A DNA stretch of 64,000 bases from Clostridiales bacterium (GTDB lineage Bacteria > Bacillota > Clostridia > Christensenellales > Aristaeellaceae), in the NCBI GenBank assembly GCA_024684375.1, contig JAIKWZ010000022.1:1-64000 (forward strand), in the 5' to 3' direction. Position numbers and translations under genes: made by a program. The notes beneath the pieces were generated by a model that saw only the letters and a program-made list of their open reading frames with translations, did not search any database and was not told where the DNA came from. Positions within the stretch are counted from its first letter, which is position 1, and each line of letters opens with the position of its first letter. Of this stretch, positions 21,810-31,920 are shown piece by piece.

Positions 21810-23417
21810 ATGAAAAAAGTAATAACAATAATTCTGCTTATAGTGGTTTTATGCTTAGCAGTCAATTACATCGGTTTCCCGTGGTATCAAATTGAGCAAG
21901 CAGATAAGTATATGTATCAAGGTGAACATTCAAAGACGGAAGACGTGCTAATAACATACATAAATCATTTCTTCTGGGGAAAAAAAGCAAGAGCACGGCT
22001 AATGGACCTTTATACCTTGGAAGCTGCTAAATCAATGGAGGCAAAAGATTACGAAGCAGCAGCAATAGCTTATCAAAAGCTGAATGATGAAAACAACGCA
22101 AAAAAAGCCTGGTTGGCTTTAGGGGATACCAGCATGTCACAGTCAGACTTTGAGAAAGCTGTTAAAGGTTATTCAAATGCCGGCGCACAGTCTCTGCTAA
22201 GCGAAGCTTACTCAAAATGGGGCGATCAAATGCTTTCATTGCAAAATTACAAAGATGCAGTGAGATACTATCAATTAGCTGACGATACATCCAAGATAAG
22301 GACTGCCAAACTTGATGAAGCATATTATTTAATTAACAACAACAAACCATCCGAAGTTATACGTATAGTCAAGGGATATAATGGTAAAGATATTGCAGAA
22401 ATAGTGTTTAATGCTTTCCAATGTGAAGCTCAATTAATGCAAGAAAACAGCGAGGCAGATGATACTCCACAGGAACTCCATACTAAGATAATCGCCCTTG
22501 CTGCTAAATATGGTGAATCAATTAAAGACATTGACACTCAGCTTGCTTTTTGTAACTTATTGAAGGATAATGGACATTCGTTAAAAGAAGTATATCCCGA
22601 TGGCGTTGAAGTTGATTATTCCATTTCCAATTATCAGGTATATGAACCGGAAGAAATTGATTATAGCGCCGCTTATGGTATTACTACTTCTAAGGTCGCA
22701 AAGAGCTTATTAGACATGCTAAAAAAAACTAATACTGACAATTCATCATCAAATAAAATATTGTGTTTTTCGAGAATTGAAAACAAACCAATTATTTCTG
22801 ACAATGGAATAGAATATGGAAAATATAAAAACTCAACAACCGGTGAGCTGGAAAATCCCCTTGCCTATGTTGATTCTGATCGTTGGGTCGCCACTGATTA
22901 TTATACTGTAAAGCTTCTGCCCGGAATAATGGAAAGTTTAAATCCATCTCTACGTGCAAAGAGTCTTAGCGAGTGCGGCAAGTTTTTAATCATCGATAAA
23001 GGTTATATGCCAATGGGACATGTTACAATCACTAATACAAAAACATATAATAGCAATTATTCTTCTTCGAATAAAGGAATAACAAGCACGTCATATAAAG
23101 CATATATCTACTACAGTGCATATGAGTCAATAGCATTATATAACAAAAATAATCCCAAAGATCGGTTTATTTTTGATGGATATGAAAATGCTGCTAAACT
23201 TGCAGATAGTACGATTAATAATGGAGATGGGAGGTCAATCATAACCGCACAAAGTATCATAGTAAATGATAAAAATGGAAAGAGTTATTTTGGAGGAATT
23301 GAACCGATAAGCGGCTGGTATAATGAATACTACGCATTAGGAATACATAATGAAGGATGGCTTACGAATAGCCGAATTAATAAAGCGATCAGCTCAATTA
23401 ATTCAAAATTCAAATAA
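21810..23417 (+). CDS. Membrane-anchored tetratricopeptide-repeat-type protein of unknown function
   Basis: N-terminal TM helix, TPR-like repeats; GGAGG RBS; markedly AT-rich relative to neighbours. Confidence 0.7.
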   Translation: MKKVITIILLIVVLCLAVNYIGFPWYQIEQADKYMYQGEHSKTEDVLITYINHFFWGKKARARLMDLYTLEAAKSMEAKDYEAAAIAYQKLNDENNAKKAWLALGDTSMSQSDFEKAVKGYSNAGAQSLLSEAYSKWGDQMLSLQNYKDAVRYYQLADDTSKIRTAKLDEAYYLINNNKPSEVIRIVKGYNGKDIAEIVFNAFQCEAQLMQENSEADDTPQELHTKIIALAAKYGESIKDIDTQLAFCNLLKDNGHSLKEVYPDGVEVDYSISNYQVYEPEEIDYSAAYGITTSKVAKSLLDMLKKTNTDNSSSNKILCFSRIENKPIISDNGIEYGKYKNSTTGELENPLAYVDSDRWVATDYYTVKLLPGIMESLNPSLRAKSLSECGKFLIIDKGYMPMGHVTITNTKTYNSNYSSSNKGITSTSYKAYIYYSAYESIALYNKNNPKDRFIFDGYENAAKLADSTINNGDGRSIITAQSIIVNDKNGKSYFGGIEPISGWYNEYYALGIHNEGWLTNSRINKAISSINSKFK

Positions 23418-23427
23418 ATCCAATTGA

Positions 23428-23514
23428 TGCAAGGCGTGGGACATCTCCAGCGAGAGCGAGTGCGTGGCGTACCTGATGAAGCTGTATCAGAAACTGACGG
23501 GAAAAACGAACTGA
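23428..23514 (+). pseudogene. Decapitated 3' remnant of a GC-rich gene
   Basis: Frame opens just after a TGA and reads CKAWDISSESECVAYLMKLYQKLTGKTN* with no start. Confidence 0.55.
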
Positions 23515-23580
23515 CACCTCGCCGCGGCCTTCGGCCCGGTATTGCAAACAGATCAGGAATACCAAAAGGAGATAGATATC

Positions 23581-24657
23581 ATGAAAAGAGCGATTTGTCT
23601 GGCTTTGTGCGCGCTTGCGTTCGCGCTGTTTTTGAACGCCTGCGCGGAGGGCGAAGGCACGGGCAAGGTGCTGGTCGCGCTGGGCGATTCCTACACCGCG
23701 GGGGAAGGCATCGAGCCTTTCTACGGTCAGGACGCGCCCATGTCCGTCAAATGCAAGGACCCGGACTGGCTGACGCACAGGTCCGAACGGGCGTGGCCCG
23801 GAATGCTCACGCTGCCCGGAGTGGAAGGGACGCTGGCGCAGCACCGCGGCGAAAACTACTTTACCGTCGCGGCGTCGGGGGCGCGCACGAACCACCTTTT
23901 CCTACTGACGGACGAGGATAAAGCCGCCGGATATACAGCGGACATGGAGAAGAAGTACGACCGCGAGGGCATCACCGGCATGACGGTGATCGCTCCCCAG
24001 CTGGATATATTTGACGAACTGGACGCCAAAGGCCTGAAAGCGGATTACGTGGTGCTGAGCATAGGCGGCAACGACGTGGACTTCAAAAGCATAATGACGA
24101 TGTCCGTGCTGGGAAAGACCGTGTCTACGCCCGGCGAGACGAACGTGGACAAGGGCGTGAACCTGATGGAAAAGCAGTACACGGACGGCAATGTCAGAAG
24201 CAAGCTCAAGCGCGCGTTTCACGACGTGGCCGCCCGCGCGGGCAGTCAGGCGGCGATCCTTGTGGTCGGCTACCCGTATCCCATGATCGATGAGACCGTC
24301 GGCGGCGCGTTCTCAAAAGACAGCGCGGCAATACTGAACGAAGCGACTTACTTTTTCTGCACGGAACTCATCAATGTCGTGGACGAGTGCAGGAACGAGG
24401 GCCTGAACATCTGCTATGTGGACGTGAGCACTGCGTTTGAGGGCCACAGCGCTTACGCGGAAGAAACGTACTTCAACAACATCATATTCCTGGCGGGAAA
24501 GCAGGACCTGGATTCCTCGGCGATAGTCAGTTCCTCCTCCATGCACCCGAACCTAAAAGGCGCCGAGGCGATCGCGCGCTGCGTACAGTACGTCATCGAC
24601 CATCTGGAGGCCGGCAGCGAGCGCTACATCTTCGACTATTTCCCTGAGGACGACTGA
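23581..24657 (+). CDS. SGNH/GDSL hydrolase family secreted protein
   Basis: Signal peptide; ALGDSYTAGEG (block I), SIGGNDVDF (block III). Confidence 0.85.
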   Translation: MKRAICLALCALAFALFLNACAEGEGTGKVLVALGDSYTAGEGIEPFYGQDAPMSVKCKDPDWLTHRSERAWPGMLTLPGVEGTLAQHRGENYFTVAASGARTNHLFLLTDEDKAAGYTADMEKKYDREGITGMTVIAPQLDIFDELDAKGLKADYVVLSIGGNDVDFKSIMTMSVLGKTVSTPGETNVDKGVNLMEKQYTDGNVRSKLKRAFHDVAARAGSQAAILVVGYPYPMIDETVGGAFSKDSAAILNEATYFFCTELINVVDECRNEGLNICYVDVSTAFEGHSAYAEETYFNNIIFLAGKQDLDSSAIVSSSSMHPNLKGAEAIARCVQYVIDHLEAGSERYIFDYFPEDD

Positions 24658-24688
24658 TAAATCGCGGCCGCTCAGAAAAATAAAACAA

Positions 24689-24715
24689 GGCAGAGGGCGT
24701 TAAACGCTCTCTGCC
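24689..24715. terminator. Hairpin terminator between convergent genes
   Basis: GGCAGAGGGCGTT-a-AACGCTCTCTGCC. Confidence 0.6.
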
Positions 24716-24755
24716 AAACTTGTGCCTGCTCAAGCGCCGACGCGGGTGCTTATGG

Positions 24756-25442
24756 TCACTCCTTCGCCGGCTCCGGCTCGTTCTCTTTCTCCGGCTGCTT
24801 CTCTTTTTCCGGCTCGTTTTCTTGCTCCGGCTCGTTCTTTTTCTCCGGTTCCTGCTCTTTCTCAGGTTCCTTCTCTTTCTCAGGTTCCTTCTCTTTTTCC
24901 GGTACCTTCTTTTTCTTCATGAAACAGTATACGCAGTCAAGTATGGCTATGAGTATCATGGCCACTCCCGTAAATATCCAGACGGCGCCTTCCGCGGTAA
25001 ACGGCTGTATGAACAGCAGCACCGCCAGCGCTGCGCACAGTATGAAGCTTACCCCCATCAGGTACCACATATTGCGCTTTAAGCGCCAGGCGTCCGCCGC
25101 CATTTGTAGCTTCATGAAAGCGGAGGCCAGCAGCAGCGCGCCGTACAGGGTGGTAAGCGTGCCCAGCAGCGTCAGCAGCCAGGACCGGTTCGCGATCCCC
25201 AGGATACCGACGGTGACCAGGCCCAGCCCGGCGGCCAGTTTCCAGGTCTTTACCGCGTCCTGAAGCGGCAGGCGCGCGTACCTGAACAGCTCTATCCCGC
25301 CCGTCACTATCAGGCAGGCGCCCAGAAGGATTATCACCGCGCCGATCAGCCAGTTCGGATTTATCAGCAGCAGTATGCCCAGTATCAGTTCGCACACGGC
25401 CATGACCAGCGATACGCTGATCGTTTTCTTCTTTTCGTTCAT
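24756..25442 (-). CDS. DUF308/HdeD-like membrane protein with charged repeat tail
   Basis: Six hydrophobic helices; C-terminal (EPEKEK)n-like tail. Confidence 0.75.
   Translation of the reverse strand: MNEKKKTISVSLVMAVCELILGILLLINPNWLIGAVIILLGACLIVTGGIELFRYARLPLQDAVKTWKLAAGLGLVTVGILGIANRSWLLTLLGTLTTLYGALLLASAFMKLQMAADAWRLKRNMWYLMGVSFILCAALAVLLFIQPFTAEGAVWIFTGVAMILIAILDCVYCFMKKKKVPEKEKEPEKEKEPEKEQEPEKKNEPEQENEPEKEKQPEKENEPEPAKE
24760..24905. repeat. About eight imperfect 18-bp repeats encoding the EKEPEK-type tail
   Basis: Repeated (c/t)tccgg-(c/t)t-c(g/c)ttctttt-type units. Confidence 0.8.
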
Positions 25443-25717
25443 GTCCCTTCCCCTTCCTTCGCTTTCTGATGCCCGATGCCGCGAAAGTCTGTCTCTGCCC
25501 CTTATTCTACCATATAACGCCTGAACGGGCAATAAGCGCTTTTTCGAAACTCAGCCCCTCGGAGTTCCTCACGCGGGCAGGATGACAGCGGACGCGGGTG
25601 CCGTAACCGCAAGTTAACATTCCGGCTGTACAATCTGTGGTCGGGAGCCGCCTGAGGGCTCGCTTTCCCCGCCGCGCGGAAACACGGCTGATCTTCTCTT
25701 CAGGGAGCTTAGCGCAT

Positions 25718-26287
25718 ATGGAGTACCTGGACATAGTGGACGAAACGGGTCTGCCCACCGGCAAGACCGTATCCCGGGAAGAAGCCCATAAAAAGGGCAT
25801 CCTCCACCGCACCGCCCATGTGTGGGTAGTGAAAAAGCACGCGCGCGGCTACGACATTCTGCTCCAGAAACGCAGCGAGGAAAAGGAGTCGTTCCCCGGC
25901 ATGTACGACACCTCCTCCGCCGGCCATATCCCCGCCGGTGATAAGCCCCTTGAGTCCGCGCTGCGGGAGCTGAACGAGGAGCTGGGCATCCCGGCTGCTC
26001 CCTGTCAGCTTGAGTACGCGGGCTCCTTCCGCATAAAGTATGAAAAGGAGTTTCACGGCTGGCCGTTCCGGGACAACGAATTCACCAGCGTGTACGTTTA
26101 TGAGCAGCCGGTGGATATCGGCGCGCTCAGGCTGCAGGCTTCAGAGGTATCGGAGGTAAAATGGTTCGGCCTGGAGGCCGTGTGGCAGGAGATCCACCGT
26201 TCCCGGGAACGCTTCTGCGTACCCACCGACGGGCTCAAAGTGTTAAGGGAGCACCTGAAGCGCCGGCAGGACGACGGACGGGATTGA
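25718..26287 (+). CDS. NUDIX hydrolase (isopentenyl-diphosphate isomerase-like/YfcD type)
   Basis: EYLDIVDETGLPTGKTVSREEAHKKGILHRTAHVWV; NUDIX box 'GHIPAGDKPLESALRELNEELG'. Confidence 0.85.
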   Translation: MEYLDIVDETGLPTGKTVSREEAHKKGILHRTAHVWVVKKHARGYDILLQKRSEEKESFPGMYDTSSAGHIPAGDKPLESALRELNEELGIPAAPCQLEYAGSFRIKYEKEFHGWPFRDNEFTSVYVYEQPVDIGALRLQASEVSEVKWFGLEAVWQEIHRSRERFCVPTDGLKVLREHLKRRQDDGRD

Positions 26288-26414
26288 TAACCCCGGCAGC
26301 TTCTGGTATAATCGACGTATGTACACAGGCGGGGCAGTCGATGCGTCCGCGCGTTCGTTCGCGTTCCCCTGACCCGTCCTTTGACCCCACGAGCCCACCG
26401 AAAGGAGACGCTCC

Positions 26415-27863
26415 ATGAAGCAGGCGACCCGGCAGATCGCGGCGCTGGCGGCGGCGCTGATAGCGCTGTTCATACTGTGCCGCCTGACTTTCAGCCGCGA
26501 GTATACCGCCAACGTAAGGCTTTATCCCTACGGCCAAAGCTCGTTTTCGCCGGACGGCGCCCGCGTGGAGCTGGACAACCCGCAGGCGGCGCGGCTGGAC
26601 AGGGTGAGATTCGGCCAAGACAGGGTGAGCTTTTCCCTGCATCCCATAAAGCGGGGCGAGACCAGCGCGCAGATCTTTGACTCCGAAGGCAACGAGGTCG
26701 CGTTCCTGATGTTCCGTGTGGGCGCCCTGGGCACGGTGTACGACCTCCAGACAGGCGGCTTTACCGGGGACAACGTGATGCTCGCCGGCACGACGCTGTT
26801 CTGGCTGCTTTTGAGCGCGATAATGCTGTGGCACTATTTCCGGGCGAAGGGGAGCGCGTTCTATTCCCTGGCTTCCGTTTATTATTCGGGCTTTTCCCTG
26901 TTTTCCCTTATCACGGGCGGGCTGATGCTGCGGGTCACGTTCAGGCACCTGTTTGACCCCGCCGGATTCAGCCTATACTCCGCCCTTGACGCCATCACCC
27001 GCGCCAGCATCAGGTTCATGACGCTGACCATGCCCGTGATGCTGGTTTTCGCTGTCGCTCTGGCGATAAGCAACCTGGTGCTGCTCAGGCACGAGGGCTA
27101 CGCCCTTCAAAACGTGCTGGGGCTGGCGGTAAGCGCGCTGCTTATCGCGGGCGAGGCGGCGGGGCTGTACATCTTCACCCGTGATTTCATGGGTTCCGAA
27201 TTCGCCGGACTGGTAAGGAGCACGCTCGAAAACAGCTACGCCACAGTGTTCGTGTACTTTGAGTGCATGCTGGCAGGCGCGGTTATCTGCGCCGTCACGG
27301 CGGCCAGGTACCGTCCCAAACCTGACAAGGACGCCATAATCATACTGGGCTGCCGCTTCAGGAAGGACGGCACGCTGCCTCCCCTGCTGAGGGGCAGGGT
27401 GGACCGCGCGCTTAAGTTCTTCAGTGAGCAGAAACAGGCGGCGGGCAAACAGGCCGTGTTCATCCCCTCCGGGGGGCAGGGCTCGGACGAGCCCATGGCC
27501 GAGGCTGAGGCAATGCGCAGGTACCTTATCGACAATGGCATCCCTTCCGAAAGCATTTTCCCCGAAGCCGGCTCAAAAAACACGGATCAGAACATGGCGT
27601 TTTCCAAACGGATCGTGGACGAAGTCGCCCCCAACGGCAACGTGCTGTTCGTGACCACCAATTACCACGTGTTCCGCAGCGGCATCTGCGCCGCCCGCGC
27701 GGGGCTGGACGCGGTGGGCATAGGCGGCAAGACCGCGTGGTGGTACTGGCCCAACGCCTTCATGCGGGAGGCGGCAGGCCTGCTGGTAAGGTACTGGAAG
27801 CAGGATACGGCGCTGCTGATACTGCTGATAGTGTTTTTCGCGCTCATGTCCATGCTGCTGTAA
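26415..27863 (+). CDS. YdcF/ElyC/SanA (DUF218) family membrane protein
   Basis: DAIIILGCRFRKDGTLPPLLRGRVDRAL, ESIFPEAGSKNTDQNMAFS, NYHVFRSG. Confidence 0.87.
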   Translation: MKQATRQIAALAAALIALFILCRLTFSREYTANVRLYPYGQSSFSPDGARVELDNPQAARLDRVRFGQDRVSFSLHPIKRGETSAQIFDSEGNEVAFLMFRVGALGTVYDLQTGGFTGDNVMLAGTTLFWLLLSAIMLWHYFRAKGSAFYSLASVYYSGFSLFSLITGGLMLRVTFRHLFDPAGFSLYSALDAITRASIRFMTLTMPVMLVFAVALAISNLVLLRHEGYALQNVLGLAVSALLIAGEAAGLYIFTRDFMGSEFAGLVRSTLENSYATVFVYFECMLAGAVICAVTAARYRPKPDKDAIIILGCRFRKDGTLPPLLRGRVDRALKFFSEQKQAAGKQAVFIPSGGQGSDEPMAEAEAMRRYLIDNGIPSESIFPEAGSKNTDQNMAFSKRIVDEVAPNGNVLFVTTNYHVFRSGICAARAGLDAVGIGGKTAWWYWPNAFMREAAGLLVRYWKQDTALLILLIVFFALMSMLL

Positions 27864-27893
27864 GGCTCGCGGTCTCCCCAATCCCATAAAAAC

Positions 27894-27921
27894 CGGGCGG
27901 CTCCGATAACGGAGCCGCCCG
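27894..27921. terminator. Hairpin terminator between convergent genes
   Basis: CGGGCGGCTCCG-ataa-CGGAGCCGCCCG. Confidence 0.75.
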
Positions 27922-27960
27922 TTCGTATGGCTTTCGGGCGCCGCCGCCCGAAAAGGCGTT

Positions 27961-30042
27961 TTACTTGGTGATGTAATAGTCCGCGCCTTTCAGGTAATAA
28001 TCCTCGCTGCTCTTATCCACGATATGCAGGTTGGAGTTGGCGTACTCTCCCCTGTGCAGGTCGTAACTGTCGTAAAAGCCCGTCTCGGCCAGATACACCT
28101 CGCCGGTAGCGCTGTCATACAGGCGGTCATAACCCATAAAGCCGTCGCTCCACTTCTGGAAGCTGATATCGTGGGATTTTTCGCGGGCGTACCAGGCGTC
28201 CACCATGGCGTCGTGGGCCGCCTGCATGGTCCTGGCCTGCTCAAGCAGCGCCTGCGTCTCGGCGTTGGAAAGATCTATGGCCTGCCTCACATAGCTCTGG
28301 GTGAACCCGAAAGAGCCCAGGCACTCGGTGAGCACAGGCTCCAGCTCGCTCAGTTCGCCCAGCGGCGCGGTCACGCCCATGAAGATATACACCGTATACG
28401 GCCAGCCGTCAACGCCGAAGAAATCCACATACGGAGTGTTTATCGGCTGCGCGGTCACCAGCCCTTCGCACTTCTGGCCCAGGTAATCCTCAAATGTGAT
28501 CCGGCCGATCACGTTCTCGCCGCAGTCCGCCGGGGCGGGCAGCGAGCTCTTCGTCTTTTCGATGATCTGGGGATTGCTTATCTGCGGAAGCACGGACGGG
28601 TCAAGCGTAAGCTTGGCGTCATAAAACCTTTCGCAGAAGTCGTATACCTGGGGAATGCTGTCCAGCACGCCCTTAAGCGTGCAGCTTTCCATTACGGGCG
28701 CGTATGCGCTTATCATGTAAATGGAATTGCCGCCCAGGCTGTCGTTCACCTGCTTATACTTCTGCCGGGCCGCCTCGCTCTTTAAGAAGGGTTCCATCTT
28801 CATCAGGAAGAATATGGTGCGGTCGGGGTTCGCGGGATCCCACACCTTGAAGCTGAAGGTCATGAACTCGCCTTCGGTCATAATCTTCCAGCCCTTGGGT
28901 ATCTTCATGCTGAAGCGGCTGTCGGAGACCTCCTCGGTGCCGGACACGATGGGCTGCGCCGCCACGGCGTTAAGCTGTTTCGTGCCGCTGTTCACAGCGG
29001 GCGTCGGCTGGGCAGAGGTGGGCGTCTGCGCGGACACGGCGCCGTCCGGCGTATAGTAGCGCACCGCGGCTTCAAGTATCTCAAGCGTGGCTTCCCTCTC
29101 GCTGTTAAGGAAACGGGTGTTGTATTCCACGTCCCCGTCGCCGCGCACTTCCACAAGATGTATCTGGTTGATGAGCGCTCCGGAAGAGCCCCTGTATATG
29201 TAAGTCTCGCCCAGCAGCCGCTTGCCGCCGACATCATAGTATTCGTGCAGAGCGTAGCTCACCAGGTTTTCTCCGTAAGTTTCCTTCATGTAGTTGGGAT
29301 AAACTTCCTGCACGTACTTCTGCGGGTCATTCAGCTTGGTGGGCCTGCGCCAGATCAGCACGTTAGGCACGTAACCCGGTTCGTCGCCCCAGATGCGCAG
29401 GCCGTTGCCCTCCTGCCATGTGTAGGAAAGGCCGGCGGGCATCTTCGTGGAATAGCCCTGTTCGTCGCAGCGCACGTCCGCCAGGCCGTCGGCGACCGCG
29501 GGTTCGGGCGCCTCCGCGCCGTCCGGCCGGTAGGAGCGCACCACCGTGTCAAGCAGCTTAAGGGTGTCGCTCGGGTCGTTTTCAGGGTATTTGGCCAGAT
29601 ACTCCACGTCCCCGTCCTCTCTCAGCTCTATCATAAGCGATACCACCAGCTTGTTGCCGTTCACCTCGTAATGGTAGTGAGCCGCCAGCAGCGTTTTGCC
29701 TCCGATGTCATAGTCGGCGCAGGGATTGGTGCTCACCTTGTTGTCGTAGCTCTCCTCCATGAATTCCCTGTACACGTTGTTCAGGTAATTCACGGGGTTT
29801 TTGAACCTGTGCTCTCCAGTACGGCGGTACACCGTGATGTACGGAACGTATCCCTTCGAGCGCACGAATACGCGGAAGCCTACATCGTCCTCCCAGGCGC
29901 CTTCCTTCCCCGACGGGAGGCTTATGGTAAACGCCTGTTCGTCACAGCGCGCTTCCACCGTCCCGTCTGCCGCGAACGCCCTGACGCTCTCGGCGCCGCA
30001 CAGCAGCACCAGCGCCAATATCACGCAAATAATACGTCTCAT
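27961..30042 (-). CDS. Large secreted protein of unknown function with internal tandem domain duplication
   Basis: 693 aa; signal peptide MRRIICVILALVLLCGAESVRAFA; repeated DG-x-(V/A)-CDEQ... modules. Confidence 0.75.
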   Translation of the reverse strand: MRRIICVILALVLLCGAESVRAFAADGTVEARCDEQAFTISLPSGKEGAWEDDVGFRVFVRSKGYVPYITVYRRTGEHRFKNPVNYLNNVYREFMEESYDNKVSTNPCADYDIGGKTLLAAHYHYEVNGNKLVVSLMIELREDGDVEYLAKYPENDPSDTLKLLDTVVRSYRPDGAEAPEPAVADGLADVRCDEQGYSTKMPAGLSYTWQEGNGLRIWGDEPGYVPNVLIWRRPTKLNDPQKYVQEVYPNYMKETYGENLVSYALHEYYDVGGKRLLGETYIYRGSSGALINQIHLVEVRGDGDVEYNTRFLNSEREATLEILEAAVRYYTPDGAVSAQTPTSAQPTPAVNSGTKQLNAVAAQPIVSGTEEVSDSRFSMKIPKGWKIMTEGEFMTFSFKVWDPANPDRTIFFLMKMEPFLKSEAARQKYKQVNDSLGGNSIYMISAYAPVMESCTLKGVLDSIPQVYDFCERFYDAKLTLDPSVLPQISNPQIIEKTKSSLPAPADCGENVIGRITFEDYLGQKCEGLVTAQPINTPYVDFFGVDGWPYTVYIFMGVTAPLGELSELEPVLTECLGSFGFTQSYVRQAIDLSNAETQALLEQARTMQAAHDAMVDAWYAREKSHDISFQKWSDGFMGYDRLYDSATGEVYLAETGFYDSYDLHRGEYANSNLHIVDKSSEDYYLKGADYYITK

Positions 30043-30369
30043 GGTTATTTCTCCTTTAATGATCGTCTGCCGATCTCATTATACATAAGTTTACAATGCA
30101 TTACAAGCCCCCGCGCCTGCCGGGCAGACCTCAAACGTTCCTCGCGCTGCCCGGATATATATTCACAACAAAAAGAACGGCATCGTTTCATCCGTTCTTA
30201 TAAAAACGCCTCCGGAACAGGCCGCTAAGGCGCCGCAATGCAGGGCTTCAGCTTGGCAAAAAGCAGGCTGTGACTCACAGGCCTGATGGTCAAAACATAC
30301 CCTTTCGAACAAACCAACGGCTAACAAAAAAGAGCGATTCCCGCAGAAATCGCCCCAAAAACAGGTTAA

Positions 30370-30438
30370 TTACTTCCCGAAATACCTCTTCAGCAGACCC
30401 GCAAACGCCTTGCCGTGCCGGGCTTCGTCCCTGGCCAT
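30370..30438 (-). pseudogene. Displaced C-terminal tail of the rubrerythrin gene (left junction of the element)
   Basis: Reads [22 protein letters not shown]; intact gene ends [22 protein letters not shown]. Confidence 0.9.
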
Positions 30439-30457
30439 CGTGGGGCTGCGCCCCACG
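30439..30457. other. Hairpin abutting the left att core
   Basis: CGTGGGG-ctgcg-CCCCACG. Confidence 0.6.
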
Positions 30458-30530
30458 GGGTGTTTTGGAAGTAATATAGGCGGGAGATGCTCTGATGAAA
30501 TCATATGGCAAGATGGAGGTAATTGTCAAT

Positions 30531-30624
30531 CATCTTTGAGGCAATTTTGAAGCATCTTTCTAACATCTTCTGTTCATCTCACAAACATCTTGGTGACAAC
30601 TTTTGTTCTACTCTCTAACATCTT
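30531..30624. promoter_or_regulatory. Left arm-type integrase binding array (candidate)
   Basis: CATCTT at 30531, 30553, 30564, 30586, 30619 plus CATCTC at 30575. Confidence 0.6.
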
Positions 30625-30669
30625 TGAGGTTGTATAGACACCTTTTAGTACACAAAAGAAGGTGAATTT

Positions 30670-31881
30670 ATGGCAAAAAAGACTGCTGGGGTGTATCAGA
30701 ACGATAAAGGTTTCTGGGAATATCGTTTCGTTGTAAGCATCAACGGGAAAAGGATTAGTCGCAGAAAAAGCACTGATGAGTACGGAAACCACTTCAAAAC
30801 AAAGAAAGAAGCAATAGCTGCCCGTGAAGCCGATATAGTGAATACTCGGCAAGAGAGAACTATAAAACCTAAACCCGTGCGGCGAACAGTCAAAGAAGTC
30901 TTTGAAGAATATCGTTCCGATGGTAGAAAAGACAGAGCATATCAGACCAAGCGCAAGCAGAATAGCATATGGGAAAATCATCTGAAGGATAAGTTTGGAA
31001 AGAGATACGTGGATGAAATAAGCAGTGGTGAAGTCATAGACTATCTCGCACGACTGTATTATGATGATGATTATGCCTTTATGTATGTAGAAAGCTTTCT
31101 CAAAATGTTCTACCTCATCTTCGGTCAGGCATATTCCAGAAACTATCTGGATGTAGACAGTTATAACAAGCTGTGTGTGAACAAGAATACGAAAATCCAT
31201 ATGCCGAAAATCAAATCCGATGACGATACGGATATTGTGGCTTTCAGCAGAGAAGAGCTTGAAAAACTGGATGCGTACTTCAAAGGCACAAACGCTGAAA
31301 CGGCTTATCTGCTGGGCAGGTATTGTGGGTTGCGTATCAATGAGACATTCGGGCTGAAATGGGACAAGGTTGACTTTGAAGCGGGAACCATTACCATTGA
31401 CAGGCAGATGACATACCAAGACAGCCTTGTCAAACTTATCGGCCCGAAAACAATCAACTCAAACCGCACGATAATAATGTGTGATTATTTGAAACAATTT
31501 CTCTGGGAGCGAAAGCTCCAACGCGATAAGGATATGGTGGAACTGAAAGCTGTGCGCATTCAAAACCGCCGCCTGATAGACGATATTGACGGGAGCCAAA
31601 TATATTCTACTGAACTTGTCAACTGTCTGCCAAACGGCAAAATACAGACGGTCAACAGTATGAAATATCCAACACGTGAGATAAAAGAGAAACTTGGGAT
31701 TGATTTCAAGTATCATTATCTGCGGCATACCTTCGGCACAATGATGGCAGAAATGAATACACCCACTCACTTGCTCTGTAATCAGATGGGACACGGCAAC
31801 ATCAATGTGACACAACGCTATTATATCGCGATTTCCAAAGACGGTATGCAAATACTCCAGAACAACATCAATCAGCTATAA
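30670..31881 (+). CDS. Site-specific tyrosine recombinase/integrase
   Basis: R..H.LRHTFGT...Y catalytic region: 'GRYCGLRINE', 'HYLRHTFGTMMAE', 'NVTQRYY'. Confidence 0.95.
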   Translation: MAKKTAGVYQNDKGFWEYRFVVSINGKRISRRKSTDEYGNHFKTKKEAIAAREADIVNTRQERTIKPKPVRRTVKEVFEEYRSDGRKDRAYQTKRKQNSIWENHLKDKFGKRYVDEISSGEVIDYLARLYYDDDYAFMYVESFLKMFYLIFGQAYSRNYLDVDSYNKLCVNKNTKIHMPKIKSDDDTDIVAFSREELEKLDAYFKGTNAETAYLLGRYCGLRINETFGLKWDKVDFEAGTITIDRQMTYQDSLVKLIGPKTINSNRTIIMCDYLKQFLWERKLQRDKDMVELKAVRIQNRRLIDDIDGSQIYSTELVNCLPNGKIQTVNSMKYPTREIKEKLGIDFKYHYLRHTFGTMMAEMNTPTHLLCNQMGHGNINVTQRYYIAISKDGMQILQNNINQL

Positions 31882-31887
31882 AAAAGG

Positions 31888-31920
31888 AACCCGCAGACAG
31901 TCATTTGTCTGCGGGTTTTT
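31888..31920. terminator. Intrinsic terminator between integrase and WYL gene
   Basis: AACCCGCAGACA-gtcatt-TGTCTGCGGGTTTTT. Confidence 0.85.

Noticed and set aside
23424-23921. 165-aa + ORF overlapping the SGNH hydrolase start
   Set aside because: Arg/Gly-rich out-of-frame product; the hydrolase frame starting at 23581 is convincing
24760-24905. CRISPR-like repeats
   Set aside because: Contiguous 18-bp coding repeats without spacers
30419-30438. tRNA-type attachment site
   Set aside because: The duplicated core translates as the C-terminal part of rubrerythrin and has no tRNA folding features
30574-31419. 281-aa minus ORF opposite the integrase
   Set aside because: Antisense to a clearly recognisable tyrosine recombinase; no RBS or family resemblance
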